This document shows, piece by piece, positions 9,576 to 21,190 of a DNA stretch of 64,000 nucleotides. Below the pieces are notes generated by a model. That model ran no database searches and was not told the origin of the DNA. It saw nothing but the letters and a program-made list of their open reading frames with translations. The stretch covers positions 6,148,001 to 6,212,000 of the forward strand of contig JAGUCH010000009.1 in NCBI GenBank assembly GCA_019096065.1, in the 5' to 3' direction. The position numbers and the translations under genes are program-made. This DNA is from Paracyclopina nana. Lineage: Eukaryota > Arthropoda > Copepoda > Cyclopoida > Cyclopettidae. Each line of letters starts with the position of its first letter. The first letter of the stretch is position 1.

Positions 9576-11419
9576 TACATTACACTAATAGTGAACACAG
9601 ATGTGCATGTATGTATGTCATCTTGGTAAATGGTAAATAATCTGGCGTATTTGTGGTTAGTAACAGTTTTATCTCCTGGAGCAGGGAAACAAAGGCTTTT
9701 TCTGGCCTTTTTCCTCTTCCTTTGTATTCAACAGTAGTGTCGGACTTTTATTGCTTGGGTCAGCACTTTCTAATAGAAAGCTTGAATCTGGGTCATGAAT
9801 TCCACAAACAGAGGCCCTAAAAATGATGACTCCCTTCCAAGCCAGAATAAAAATGGAGCGGGAAACTTTTTTGGCAGAAAATCGCAGCTCAAGGGAATTT
9901 CCAGTTCATGATTTATAAGGCTATTAAAGGTTCTTTTGCTTAAAAAAACTTCAGGCAAACTTTTTCCCAATAGAAAATGATCTTCTACTTTTACTTTGTG
10001 AAATAAAGCATCATATTTTAAGAATAATGCAGAGTTTCAAGTTTTTGGTGCTCCGCGCGCTCGGGAGAGCAAATCTTCACTCGGCTTGCTTCTTTTTTCA
10101 TGACATTAATCCAAGTAAGGTTTGTAAATAAGTAAGGTTCTTCCTTTTTGTACTTTTGTAGGTAGCTTAGGGAAACTTTCTTTTGCCTAATGGCTGCCAT
10201 CATTATCATGGTCAGCCACTTTCACAGCCATTTCTTAATGTAATGTAGCTGTAGGTAGAAAACAAAATGCCAAGCTTTTTGTTGAGTGTGTCCTTTTCTC
10301 CTTTTCCCCCTACAAATGTAATTTTAGGCATGAAATTGGGCAGTTTAAATGCTGACTCTGATTTAAACAATGAAAGACACTGATAAAATTACAGCCCTCG
10401 CAAGCTCGGCCTTGTAAAGCTCAACTCGCGTTTTTCATTTATCCTAACTAAGTACAAATAATAGGAACGCTACATAAAAAAAGTAAATTAATTAAATAAT
10501 GCTTAAAAAAGGGGGGCACCTCTAAAAAGCGCACATTACAAAAGAGCACACTTTTACCAAAAGCTCAATGAAAAAGAGCCAAAATTGTGTTTTTCTCTAG
10601 TCTACAAAATAATGACATCCTCATTTCTGGGTCGTGAAGTTTGCTAGGAGGGGAAATTGGATGAAGGAAATATGAGAAAAGAGTGCCTTGGAACCACTTT
10701 CTCGTTAAATGAGATCTTACTCGAGATAGATAGAGCTAGTGGTGACAATTCTGCTTCTGGTGTTTTTTGCACTCACCCTCCCCACACTGTGCTACAGCTC
10801 TCTATCCCATAAGAACCCTTCAGTGTACATTACATGTGACACCACACAATGTTATTCCAGCTTGCTAAAGGGTCGCTCAGAAACAAAGGAAACAACTTTC
10901 ACGTCCCCCATTTTCACATTGAGCAGTTCATCAATTTTTCAACTGTAAACATGAAAAGGTGAATAGCTTAGAGTTAAAGTGGTTAAATTGCTGCCTCGCT
11001 ATGGCTCGGCCTATGAAAGTTTCAATAGGTTTCCCATATTAACCTCGCTATGGCTCGGGCTATAAAAGGTTCACTAGGTACTTATTGGAGCCCACTTTTA
11101 TGGTCTACCTTTAGGCATAAATAAATATGAAAAAGGTGCATCCATGTACAGCAATGAAAATGCGAAAAATTGCGGTTGTAGATGACCTGCATAGTGAAAT
11201 CCCTTTCAGGATTTTCCCCCTCTGTATCAAGAATCACCAAGTCAGTCTACAGAAATGTCAAGAGCATTTGGGGAGTTGAGCATTTTTTCTGCACGTCAAG
11301 CTGAGTTGGGTTTCCTCAAAGCTCCTTTCAGAATCAAAGGCGCTGAAGCTGAAAAAAAAGGAACCTGCCAAAAATATGCCACCACATTTCATCAAAAGGA
11401 CAAACATTTGAATGTCAGC
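9576..11419. other. Intergenic, no supported gene
   Basis: Apart from the CCTCGCTA motif copies nothing is structured. A hydrophobic 69-residue reading at 10739-10948 begins with GTG rather than ATG and has no homology I recognise. The frame at 11255-11524 runs into the GC-rich minisatellite. Confidence 0.4.
10050..11078 (+). repeat. Four copies of the dispersed CCTCGCTA motif
   Basis: Copies near 10050-10087 (degenerate), 10396-10430, 10994-11030 and 11043-11078. The last two sit in direct tandem about 50 bp apart (CCTCGCTATGGCTCGG each, followed by a TGAAAGTTTCA- or AAAGGTTCACT-type tail). Confidence 0.6.
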
Positions 11420-11992
11420 TGTTGCGCGGGCGCTCTGTTTATTTTTACGCGGGCGTTCTGTTTGTTTGGGCGGGCGCTCTGTTTGTTTGCGCGGGCACTC
11501 TGTTTGTTTGCGCGGGCACTCTAATTGTTTGTGCGGGCGCTCTGTTTGTTTGCGTATGCGCTCTGTTTGCTTGAGTTGTGCGGGCGCTGTTATTGCACGG
11601 GTGCAGTTATTGCGCGGACGCTCAGTTTGATTGAGCGGGCGCTTTATTAGTTTGCGTGGGCGCTATGTTTTTTACGCGGGCGCTCTGTTTGTTTACGTGG
11701 GCTCTTTGTTTGTTTGCCCTGGCGCTCTGTTTGTTTCAATTGCGCTGGCGCTCTGTTTGTATGTGCTGGCGCTGTTATTGCGCGGGCGCTGTTATTGCTT
11801 GGGCGCAGTTATTCCGCGGACGCTCAGTTTGTTTGTGCGGGCGCTCTGTTTGTTTGTGCGGGCGCTCTGTTTGTTTGTGCGGGCGCTCTGTTTGTTTGTG
11901 CGGGAGCTCTGTTTGTTTGAGCGGGCGCTCTGTTTCGTTGTGTGGGCGCTCTGTTTGTTTGCACGGGCGCTCTGTTTGCGTTGGCGCGCGTT
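11420..11992. repeat. GC-rich minisatellite, 21 bp unit (GCGGGCGCTCTGTTTGTTTGT)
   Basis: About 25 copies of a 21-bp unit, with interspersed GCGCTGTTATTGC variants. Because 21 is a multiple of three and the unit holds no stop in several frames, long open frames appear on both strands (for example 11656-12045 plus and 11775-12002 minus). They are readings of the repeat, not genes. The array is the most GC-rich minisatellite here and rich in CpG. Confidence 0.95.
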
Positions 11993-12189
11993 TTAGATTC
12001 ACCCGTATGTCTCTCAGTTTATTGGAAGTGTCTGCTTCTAGTTAATCCAAGTTGCCAAAGTTGGCGTCTGTTGTTAATGCAATGTTGGGCAATTGGACGC
12101 AATGGCTAATTAGTGTTGCGCACCAGATTGAACAAGTTTAAACAAAGATTGCCTAGATTGCCTTATATGAGATAACTTTCCCAAAGGGA

Positions 12190-12415
12190 ACCGTTCATCT
12201 ACGCAATCTGGTTAAATCTTTTTGAAAACATCTTTTTCGTTTTGAGATGCATTTCAGTTTTGAGAACTGAAAACAAATCTGGAAGATTTTGATTGAGTTT
12301 AATTTTTTGTACATTTGTTTTGAAAATGTTGTTTTGTCAAACACTGCTTTATAAACAACATGAATTAAAATGTCGTCAAATTTGTGTTTCAAAAGGGAAA
12401 AGATTGCCCTCATTA
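12190..12415 (+). mobile_element. MITE-like element, CTGAAA-hairpin family, copy A
   Basis: Starts at CCGTTCATCTACG, contains the hairpin TTTCAGTTTTGAGAACTGAA followed by AACAAATCTGGAAGATTTTG, then GTTGTTTTGTCAAACACTGC and AAAATGTCGTCAAATTTGTG. The order of blocks is the same in copies at 12655 and 13286. A partial copy (hairpin GTTTCAGTGCTGAGAACTGA) follows at about 12470-12600. Confidence 0.6.
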
Positions 12416-12654
12416 GAAATTTAGAAATACCTTTTCTTAATTAATGATTCAAATCTAAATTGATCTTTTCAAAAAACAACTTTCTTACTTTGAGTTATGT
12501 TTCAGTGCTGAGAACTGAAAACTAGTAGCAAAGATTTTATTCTGCTTCGTCAAATACTTGCTTGCTAATTGACGGCATAAGTAAAAATGCCGTCTTAGTT
12601 TATTCCATAGAGAATATACTGGCTTCACTAGATAGCTTTTGATGCCATCCGGTT

Positions 12655-12856
12655 AAACATGTATGTTAAAAAACAACTACTTTGTTCTTAAGTACAATTC
12701 AGTTTTGAGAAATGAAAGCAAATCTGGAAGATTTCGATTGGGTCTCAGTACTTTGATATTTGTTGCAAAGATGTTGTTTTGTCCAAGGCTGCTTAATAGA
12801 AGACAAGACTTAAAATGTCGTCAAATTAAGCAATCTTCTCTCGATGAACACTGCAT
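12655..12856 (+). mobile_element. MITE-like element, CTGAAA-hairpin family, copy C
   Basis: Same block order as the neighbouring copies: ATTCAGTTTTGAGAAATGAA, then GCAAATCTGGAAGATTTCG, then GTTGTTTTGTCC, then AAAATGTCGTCAAATTAAGC, ending in TCGATGAACACTGCATG, which matches the family terminus. Confidence 0.6.
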
Positions 12857-13285
12857 GTAAGTGGGAGCATGTGTGGCAGCCAGGATTTCCTTTTAGAAAA
12901 TGGGGTTATAGAAGGCAAACTTTTACCACTCGGTTCCGGCCCTTTTGATCAATAAATTGCTTAGAAGCCTTCAGGCTTTTCGTATATGTAGCAGAATATT
13001 TTATGCAAATGCACCACAACCCTACCATAGAGTAGTAAAAGAAGCATGGGACATTTCACATGTAGAAGAAAACTGCGCACATCTGGTTGAAGACCTACAT
13101 TAATATTCAAGATTATTTCCACTAGCATAACTGCAAGAATGAAAAGGGATCTTGTCCAAAAATGGAAGGTTTTGATTGGAGATTAGCCTCGTTTTTCTGG
13201 CCTTTGATACCTCCATAAGCCATTTGAGAAAGTTTTACTGCTACCAAGGAGAGACAGGGCGGGAAATCGAGCCTAAAAAGCCTTC

Positions 13286-13514
13286 ATGCGGTGTTCATCT
13301 ACTGCATCGAGAATGCAGCAAGTTTTGACGATGTTTGCACAATTGTCGTCAAATTAACACTTTTTGACAAAACAACCATTGCAAAACAAATATGGAAGCA
13401 CTGAGTGCCAATCGAAATCTTCCAGATTTGTTTTCAGTGGCCAAAACTGAATTGTATTTCAAAGTGGTATCGTTGTTTTTTAATGCATGTATACTACGTA
13501 GATGAACGCTGCAT
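13286..13514 (-). mobile_element. MITE-like element, CTGAAA-hairpin family, complete copy
   Basis: The best-defined copy, 229 bp. Its ends ATGCGGTGTTCATCTA and TAGATGAACGCTGCAT are inverted repeats (14 of 16 matching). Inside, read on the minus strand, are the family hairpin, the CAAATCTGGAAGATTTCGAT block and the GTCGTCAAA block. It is inverted relative to copies A and C. A clear target-site duplication was not found by eye. Confidence 0.65.
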
Positions 13515-13959
13515 TATTTCGTCTACCAGCAGCTGCTGCTGCAGTAGAGGCATAAAACAAATGGCCAGTGGTAATGCAAACATATTCTACAAAGCAAATT
13601 TGCCTTCTTTTATTTCCCCTTTTTTTGTTGGTGAGGCCCAATATTACAGCACAGAATGTGGTGCCAAGCAAATCTCATTCAAGCAATGTTCTCCCATAAA
13701 CAGGAAAATCCCATTTGGACAGATTTTGACAGACATTTTGACAAAATTCAATTGAGCACACAACAAATTACTTTTTTCCACAATGTATTTGCTTCTGAAA
13801 AGTGAAAACAACAACAATGTAAAAAAAAAGCTTCAAGTTCAATTTTTGGTGGGAAATTGAGGCCTAGACAATTTTGCTTGCTTTGGTTTAAGCCTGGAGA
13901 AAGAAGAGAGTTAGTTGGCTAAGCTTCTCTGAAAAAATTGTGTTCATGCTCAACAATCA

Positions 13960-15140
13960 TTAATCTTGGTGTCATAAACTGAAAGGCAAACTAATTTCAA
14001 GCTTGCAGCACCCTGAAAAGCTCTTTTTTGGGCTGCAAGCAAAGTAAATCCACCCAGAAATGAGACTAAAGTCATTGTTGACAAATAACTCTCAGAATGC
14101 GTATTTCCAACTCAATTCAGTTTTTGACGTGAATAACACTTTTTATGGTAAAATAACGCTGAAATGTCGAGATGATGAAACTTACTTAGTAGCTTTCAGT
14201 TGCTTTCTCAGCTCACAAAAGTTACATTGATACCAAGTGAAAATAGTTGACGCTTAATCCAGTTTTTGTATTAATAATAGGTGAACATCACATCAGTGAT
14301 TTAACAATATCAAGTTAATTTGAATGGATGAAAGTTGAATGAAGATAAACCGTGAAGTTTATGTAAATGCTCAGACTGATTTCTATTGAAGGCGATCCAT
14401 AAGTATCTCAAGTTGTGCTAGTTTGATTATTCCTTTATTAGTTTTCTGAAAAGGCTTTGTTTGGTGGAGGTAATCTTGAGTGCCCTTCATTACCAAAGTT
14501 CTGGCATCTTCTACAGCCTAAATGAAGCCAATCACATTAATGACCTGGCTTCCTAATAATGTGCGTGGCATTTTCAGCCAAGAATCCATTTTCCTGAAGG
14601 CAAGCTCCCATCAATATAGAGGATATTACATCACATAAAACCAAGCCATAAAAAGGCCATTTTCTACCTAGGCATAGCAGCATCCAAGCAGAAGTCAGTT
14701 GTTTTCGGCTATTATGGAAATCAGCCTGAGCATTTACATAAACCTCGAGGTTTACTTGCATTCAACTTTCATCCACTTAAATTAACTTGATATTGTTAAA
14801 TCACTGATGCGATGTTCACCTATTAAAAAAACGAAAACTGGATGAAGCGTCAACTATTTACATTGAGCTTATATACCAGCAGTTTTTTTAGCGTAGATTG
14901 GAAATGTAAGTTTTAAACTTAGTTTTGCCGTCTCGACATTTCTTTAAAGGTGTATGTCGCCAAAAAAAGTGTAAGTCATGTCAAATATTAAAATAAGTTT
15001 TGCATTTTTCCTTCGTGCCAGCAATGACTTAATTCTCATTTCTTGGTGGATTTACTTTGCTTGCAGCCAGAAAAGAGAGCTTTTTAGGGAGCTGCAAGCT
15101 TGAAATTTGTTTGCCTTTCAGTTTATCACACCAAGATTAA
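13960..15140. mobile_element. Large foldback element, arms of about 430 bp
   Basis: The left arm starts TTAATCTTGGTGT (13960) and the right arm ends with its complement ACACCAAGATTAA (15140). Matching blocks continue inward for about 430 bp: AAACTGAAAGGCAAAC, CAAGCTTGCAGC, GGCTGCAAGCAAAGTAAATC, GTGAACATC, TTAACAATATCAAGTTAATT, GGATGAAAGTTGAATG and GTAAATGCTCAG all reappear inverted in 14700-15140. About 310 bp lie between the arms and hold no convincing frame. Arms differ by many small changes, so the event is old. It is either a foldback DNA transposon without its own enzyme or an inverted duplication. Confidence 0.8.
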
Positions 15141-15672
15141 TAAAAAAAAAACATCGCAAAGCCATTTTGATTTGAAAGGCCAATAGTTTCCACACAAGTG
15201 CTATTGAAAACTGATTTGCAGGCGCTCGAAGGTGTTTTGACCAGCAAACGTGAAGAGATTACCAAATGATCGAAGGAGAGACCTTTCCCAATATAATACC
15301 CTTAATGCTTCCACAGTGGGGGCTTCACAATCAACTTCCAAAGCCTTTTTTGCTCAGCTTGCCCCAGTGTGAACCTGTGCCCTTTTAATGCAGTGGATGA
15401 GAAGCTTGGCCCTGAATTTTTATTCGCGCGGGCACTTTACACAGCAGCTGCAAAACTTTGCTGTCCTGCTTTCTAAAATACAAAGATTTGCATTTTTGAG
15501 CTATCTTGCAGATTTTTAAGCCATATGAATAAAAAAAAACCTTTTCTGGCCTTGAATAGGACTTGACATTGATTCCCTACCTCGCTCGCTCGTCCGAGGA
15601 AATTAGCACTCGGCAGCCTCAGCTGCATAAAACACATTAGGACTCTGTTGAATTGCATTGCTTTTTATTTAC
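15141..15672. other. Intergenic upstream of the 7TM receptor
   Basis: No exon seen. A CCTCGCT-type motif lies at 15580-15618. The segment ends in a polypyrimidine tract and acceptor (TTTTTATTTACAG, near 15674) of the receptor's first coding exon, so at least part of it should be a 5' UTR intron. Confidence 0.4.
15580..15618 (+). repeat. Degenerate copy of the CCTCGCTA motif
   Basis: ACCTCGCTCGCTCGTCCGAG followed by AGCACTCGG; it keeps the CCTCGCT and CACT-CGG halves of the unit. Confidence 0.4.
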
Positions 15673-15678
15673 AGGGAA

Positions 15679-18600
15679 ATGCAGTCTACAAAGGAGGAAT
15701 ATCATCTCACCAGGGACTCTTTCCCACCACAAGATGATGAAACAGAGGCTGCCAAGCTTTTGCTGCACCAAAAAAGACTTGTATCTCAAGACATTTACCA
15801 GGCAGCAGTTGTTGGAGCCTCCAAATTATTGCCCATGAGAAACTCACAAACTGGGTGAGCATAAGAAAACTAGCTCATAGTCACTAGGAAAAAAATTAAG
15901 ACTTTTCCCTAAATAGTTGATGAAGGTTGGCTTAAGTTGGTAGCTCATGAAAAAGGGTGTCAATTTGTCACAATCTTCTCCAATTTATGGCCTTTCTGCT
16001 GCTTTATCCGGAAATCTCCACGTGCTAGCTAATAGATTACAACAGTCTATCTGACATTGTCCTAGATTGCTGACGCTTTAAGGCTTGGATCAGCTGCTCT
16101 TGATTGCAACTTTAAGCTCAATTTCTGCTCGTGGCTGAAATTGGCTCCCAATTGAAATTGATCAGCTTCAACTGGAAACTGAGGTCCAATCTTGGCTAAC
16201 TTGGCAACAACGCAACTAAACAAATAAGAGTCGACAAAACCTCATCGATTTCAATTAATCACTTAACGCTTTGTACGCTACTTCTTTTAACTTTGCAATT
16301 TGTATTTTTTAACATTTTCAAGGCATTAAAAAAGATGCATAATGAGCGCATTATAAGATAATCACAATGCGAGCTTGAATTGATCGCTGTTTTGGTAGCA
16401 ATTGGAGCACAATTTTGGTGGGAATAATCTCAGCAAAATTAACTGGTGATCCAGTCCTTGATGTAGTGCCAAATTAAGCTTGCTTTTCCTTCTGCTCAAG
16501 AATAAAGATACATGACTTTGTTTGGGGCCTGTTTCAGTGTGTACTACAAATAATGTCAGGCAGTGTAATTACCTTGTGTACTCTGCTAGCAATTTGCTCT
16601 CACAAAGTCAGCAGAGAAATTGAGTTATGTGCTTGAAGATTAAAGCCACGTTTCGCAGAGTTTGTTAACAAGATGAAAGTGGAGATAAACTACTAGCAAC
16701 CTTGCTGAGATTCCCTCCAACCTTGCTTGCATTTTAAATGCTGCAAACCTTGATTAACTTCTGAACATCAAAGCTAACTTCATGCAATCTTCTTCAAAGA
16801 AACCTTAGCTAACTTCAAAGCAACTTAAAGGCAGTCTTGATTAACTTTGAAGCAACCTTGATTAACTTTGAAGCAACCTTGCTTAGCTTTGAAGCAATCT
16901 TGAAGAAACCTTGTTTAACTTCAAAACAACTTTGACTAACTTTGACAGAACTTTGACTAACCCTTGAAGCAATTTTGACTTCAAACCTTGGTCAACTTCT
17001 AAGCAACTTTTACTAACTTAGATGCAACCTTGCTTACCTTTGAAGCAACCTTGATTAACTTTGACCGAACTTTGACTAACCCTTGAAGCAATTTTGACTT
17101 CAAACCTTAGTCAACTTCAAAGCAACTTTTACTAACTTAGATGCAACCTTGCTTACCTTTGAAGCAACCTTGATTAACTTTGAAGCAACCTTGGTTAACT
17201 TTGAAGCAACCTTGATTAACTTTGAAGCAACCTTGGTTAACTTTGAAGCAACCTTGATTAACTCTACAGCAACTTTGAATAACTTTGAAGCAATCTTGAA
17301 GAAACCTTGTTTAACTTCAAAACAACTTTGACTAACTTTGACAGAACTTTGACTAACCCTTGAATGACTTCAAACCTTGGACAACTTCAAAGCAACTTTT
17401 ACTAACTTAGATGCAACCTTGCATAACCTTGAAGCAATCTTGATTAACTGCAAAGCAGTTTTGAACCTTGGTCAACTTCTAGCCCTTCTTTATTACAAAA
17501 GGACTATATCAAATCAAACCTTGCTTTCTAAAGCAACCTTGCGTTAACTTCACAGAATCCTATCTAGGAAACAAGGAAACCTTGCTAAGAAAATTGCAAC
17601 CTTGCTATTAAACAAAGCAACCTTACATAGATGCAAAGCAACCTTACTAAAATTAAAAGGAACCTTACTGAGATCCAAAGCAACCTTACTAAGATTCAAA
17701 GTAATCTTACTAAGATTAAAAGGAACCTTACTAAGATACAAAGGAACCTTACTAAATTCAAAGCAACCTTTATAAGCAAAAGTCAACCTTAATTACTAGT
17801 AACCTTAACTAATAAGCAACCTTGCATTTCTGCCCCTAATTTGCTAAAAGAAACTGGCTCTAAGCAACCTTGATTCAACCTGTGAGTAATCTTAAAGCAA
17901 CCTTGGTTTGGATAATGACCATTCGCAACCTTGAAACTCATATAGCAGCCATTTTACTTTCTTTTTCTTCTTTCAGGTCAGAGAAGGTTTTGGTGGTTCT
18001 GCTGGTGGCATCAGCAACTGTGTGCTTTTTGACAAACCTTTTAGTGCTCTTGATTTTGACTTGTTCCACTCGCAGAGCGTTCAACCGAGGCCGCAGGGTC
18101 AAGCTCATGCTGAGGTACCAATTGATGAGGAATCAGGCTCTTTTTGGACTTTGCACTGCCACACTGGTCATCTACCCACTCAGAGTGAGTTTGTTTACAT
18201 TTCTATCATAGAAGTGAGGCCCCTTTTCAAGGCCATTGTTGCTCATGAAAATTCTCCAATTTTATGAGCCCACTGAAATTGAATTTGGAAATGCATCAGA
18301 ATTGCTGCTGCCATTTTATGGTGCCACTCAAATTTGCCAGCTGACTTTGATGGATTCCTTGCAAAATTGCCACAGGATGAATATGAGAAAATTGCAAAGG
18401 TTGAACCCATCCTGGACCTGCTGTTAATTTACACTTGATTAATTCCACCTTGATTGTGATCAAATTGTGAACAAAGCAATATAAGAACTTAAAGAATGCG
18501 ACAATTTTTCTTCGATACCTAATTCATTTCATGCACAGATTTAAAGTGTGAAAAACAAGGAAATGGATTAATAATGAACATAAGGAAGAAAGCTGAATGC

Positions 18601-19707
18601 GCATAAGTAATAACCTTAACAAAAGTTTTACCGACACTAATTTGTTTAGTTTCGCTGTTGACAAGTTAGCCAAGATTGGACCTCAGTTTCCAGTTGGAGC
18701 TGATCAATTTCAATTGGGACTCAATTACACAAAGTAGCAGAAATTATGCTGACAGTTTGATGCTTTTTCAGGTTTTGGCCTTGTCGTTTGATCACCAAGT
18801 CAAGAGGAAAGCCTGGCCCTTTTTCAACTCTGAAACGAGCTGTTTTATGGTCTTCACCCTGCCTTTGGTGTCTTGGCCTTTATTGTCCTTAAGCCACAGC
18901 CTTGCTACTTATTGCGAGCTAATCCTAAGGTCATTGAGTTTACAAAAGCACTCAGTCCTCTCAGCCAGCCAAAAGTTGGTGACCAAAGGCCTGCTCTTTA
19001 TGGCAGCCTGGCCTTTTGGCCTTGCAGCCTTCTCCTTGGCACCTCAAATGACCAATTTCCAGCAGATTTGCTACAGACCCTGGACTATGACTTATTGGGC
19101 CATCCTTATGGCCTTGCTGGCCTTGCTGACACTTATGCTCAGTCTGGCCTTTGGCCTCCACTGGATCACGAAGGCCAAATCTCCAAATTGCAAGGACCCT
19201 TCAGCCGATACCACCAGTCTGATTTCAGCAAACTCCTTCCACAGTGCCAGATATGCTGGGTGCCAACAACTCAATAAAAAGGCAGCCTCGACAGCAGCCT
19301 CGAGTGGCTCACCAACATCATCAACGACAGCCTTCATGATGATGGTCCACACGGTGGACCCACCACCATTTTTGGACCTCTCATTGCCCACTGCAAGCCT
19401 TCTTAACTTTGTTATGAACGTGTTGTTGTACATCCCTTGTCTGGTTCATTTGAGGCCACTGCCCATGACCTCAAAAGCCGCTGAGGTTGCTGAGGCTGCA
19501 AATGACGCATTTCTTCTTTGGATGTACGTGCTGATACTCATTGGAGGCTCAGTGACACCAGTAATACATTTGATGACCGATGAGGCCTTGAGCTCTTTGG
19601 GCCTAGACATTGTACGCAAAAATGCATGTCTGACTTTAAGTGGCAAAACGAAGCACAAAAATGAACAGGGACAAACCAACGAAGCTTGTAGCAACGATTC
19701 ACTATGA
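15679..19707 (+). CDS. Orphan rhodopsin-like (class A) seven-transmembrane receptor
   Basis: Three exons, 15679-15854, 17977-18184 and 18772-19707, join in frame (phases 2 and 0, all GT-AG) to 439 residues. The first 58 residues are a hydrophilic N-terminus. Then come TM1 (VLVVLLVASATVCFLTNLLV, with the Asn of 1.50), TM2 (ALFGLCTATLVIYPL), an ECL1 Trp and a Cys at the start of TM3 (KAWPFFNSETSC), TM4 with AAWPFGLA (Trp 4.50), an ECL2 Cys (QQICYRP), TM5 (AILMALLALLTLMLSLAFG), a Ser-rich third loop, TM6 and TM7 (VLILIGGSVTPVIHL). The DRY motif is replaced by CEL and NPxxY by TPVIH, so signalling may be unusual. I do not recognise the ligand class. AATAAA lies at 19716-19721. Intron 1 holds a large minisatellite. 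The alternative is a non-GPCR multi-pass protein. Confidence 0.62.
16700..17960. repeat. Minisatellite, 21 bp unit (GCAACCTTGATTAACTTTGAA), in receptor intron 1
   Basis: Over 40 degenerate copies. The central block (about 17140-17270) is nearly perfect. The right part (17580-17780) uses a variant AAAGCAACCTTACTAAGATN, and copies thin out before the exon 2 acceptor. The array fills more than half of the receptor's first intron. Short frames such as 17149-17331 are the repeat read as protein. Confidence 0.93.
18185..18771 (+). other. Receptor intron 2
   Basis: Bounded by CAGA/GTGAGT and TGCTTTTTCAG. It contains open but unsupported frames (18236-18427). Nothing else is recognised. Confidence 0.5.
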
Positions 19708-19839
19708 AAAACTTGAATAAAGGCTACACTATAGCATGTTTACAATTGCTGTCTAAAGGCTTAAAAGCAACGTACAACAACTTGCATAACATCGAAACAT
19801 TTTTTGGTTATTCAACAATTTGTTAACTTGACATTTGTG

Positions 19840-21190
19840 AGCCTTCTTACCTTTGCTTTGTTATGAGAGTGGTTCATCTGAGGCCACTGCCCATGACCTT
19901 GAAAGCCACTGAGGCTGTTGAGGCTGCAAATGACGCATTTCTGACTTGGACATATTTGCAGATACTCATTGGAGCCTTCTTAACTTTGTTATGAACGTGC
20001 TATTGTACATCAATAGTCTGGATCATTTGAGGCCACTGCCCATGACCTCAAAAGTCGCTGAGGTTGCTGAGGCTGCAAATGATGCATTCTTGCTTATAAA
20101 GGCTAAAGGCTTAAAAGCAACAACAACTTGCATAACTTCGAAACATTTTTTGGTTATTCGACAATTTGTTAACTTGACATTGGCAAGCATTGTTTACTTT
20201 GTTAAGAATGTCTGGTTCATTTGAGGGTGATACCCTTGACCTTGTAAGCCACTGAGGCTCTCGAGGCTGCAAATGACGCATTTCTGACTTGGACATATTT
20301 GCAGATAATACTCATTGGAGCCTTCTTAACTTTGTTATGAACGTGCTATAGCACATCAATAGTCTGGATCATTTGAGGCCACTGCCCATGACCTCAAAAG
20401 CCGCTGAGGTTGTCGAGGCTGCAAATGACGCATTCTTGCTTATCATAAATGTGTTGATACTCACTGGAGGTTCAGTGACACCAGTAATACATTTGATGAC
20501 CGATGAGGCCTTGAGCTCTTTGGGCCTAGACATTGTACGCAAAAATGCATGTTTGACTTTTAGTGGCAAAACGAAGCACAAAAATGAACAGGGACAAACC
20601 AATGAGGCTTGTAACAACGATTCACTATGAAAAACTTGAATAAAGGCTACACTACAACATGTTTACAATTGCTGTCTAAAGGCTTAAAAGCAACAAAAAC
20701 TTGCATTATATCGAAACATTTTTTGGTTATTCGACAATTTTTTAACTTGACATTTGTGAGCCTTCTTACCTTTGCTTTGTTATGAGAGTGGTTCATCTGA
20801 GGCCACTGCCCATGACCTTGAAAGCCACTGAGGCTGTTGAGGCTGCAAATGACGCATTTCTGACTTGGACATATTTGCCGATACTCATTGGAGCCTTCTT
20901 AACTTTGTTATGAACGTGCTATTGTGCATCAATAGTCTGGATCATTTGAGGCCACTGCCCATGACCTCAAAAGCCGCTGAGGTTGTCGAGGCTGTAAATG
21001 ACGCATTCTTGCTTATTATAAATGTGTTGATACTCACTGGAGGCTCAGTGACACCAGAAATACATTTGATGACCGATGAGGCCTTGAGCTCTTTGGGCCT
21101 AAAAATTGTATGCAAAAAAGAATGACTTCATTTTTGTGGACAAATGAAGCACAACAATGAACAGGGACAAACAAATGGAGCTTTGATCAA
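19840..21190 (+). pseudogene. Decayed tandem copies of the 3' end of the 7TM receptor gene
   Basis: Segments of the receptor's last exon (TM6, TM7, tail) and its 3' UTR recur in order at least four times: partial copies starting near 19855, 19970, 20315-20640 (tail nearly identical to the parent, with the same stop and AATAAA context) and 20780-21125. Each copy lacks TM1-TM5 and carries internal stops or frame changes, so none can make a receptor. Recurrent landmarks are GAGGCCACTGCCCATGACCT, TGATGACCGATGAGGCCTTG and GGCTACACTACAACATG. Nested copy boundaries imply repeated unequal crossing-over. Confidence 0.85.

Noticed and set aside
10739-10948. Hydrophobic 69-residue frame that looks like a signal peptide or membrane helix
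   Set aside because: It starts at GTG, has no ATG, no convincing splice acceptor and no recognisable continuation.
11412-12045. Several overlapping Cys/Leu/Arg-rich open frames on both strands
   Set aside because: They are the 21-bp minisatellite read in different frames; unit length is a multiple of three, so stops never arise. No splice or family support.
17149-17331. Frame of repeating Thr-Leu-Ile-Asn-Phe-Glu-Ala
   Set aside because: It is the 21-bp intronic minisatellite of the receptor gene translated.
18676-18771. Upstream ATG extending the last receptor exon to 343 residues
   Set aside because: This stretch is intronic: the acceptor TGCTTTTTCAG at 18771 joins in phase with exon 2 and restores TM2 to ECL1 continuity.
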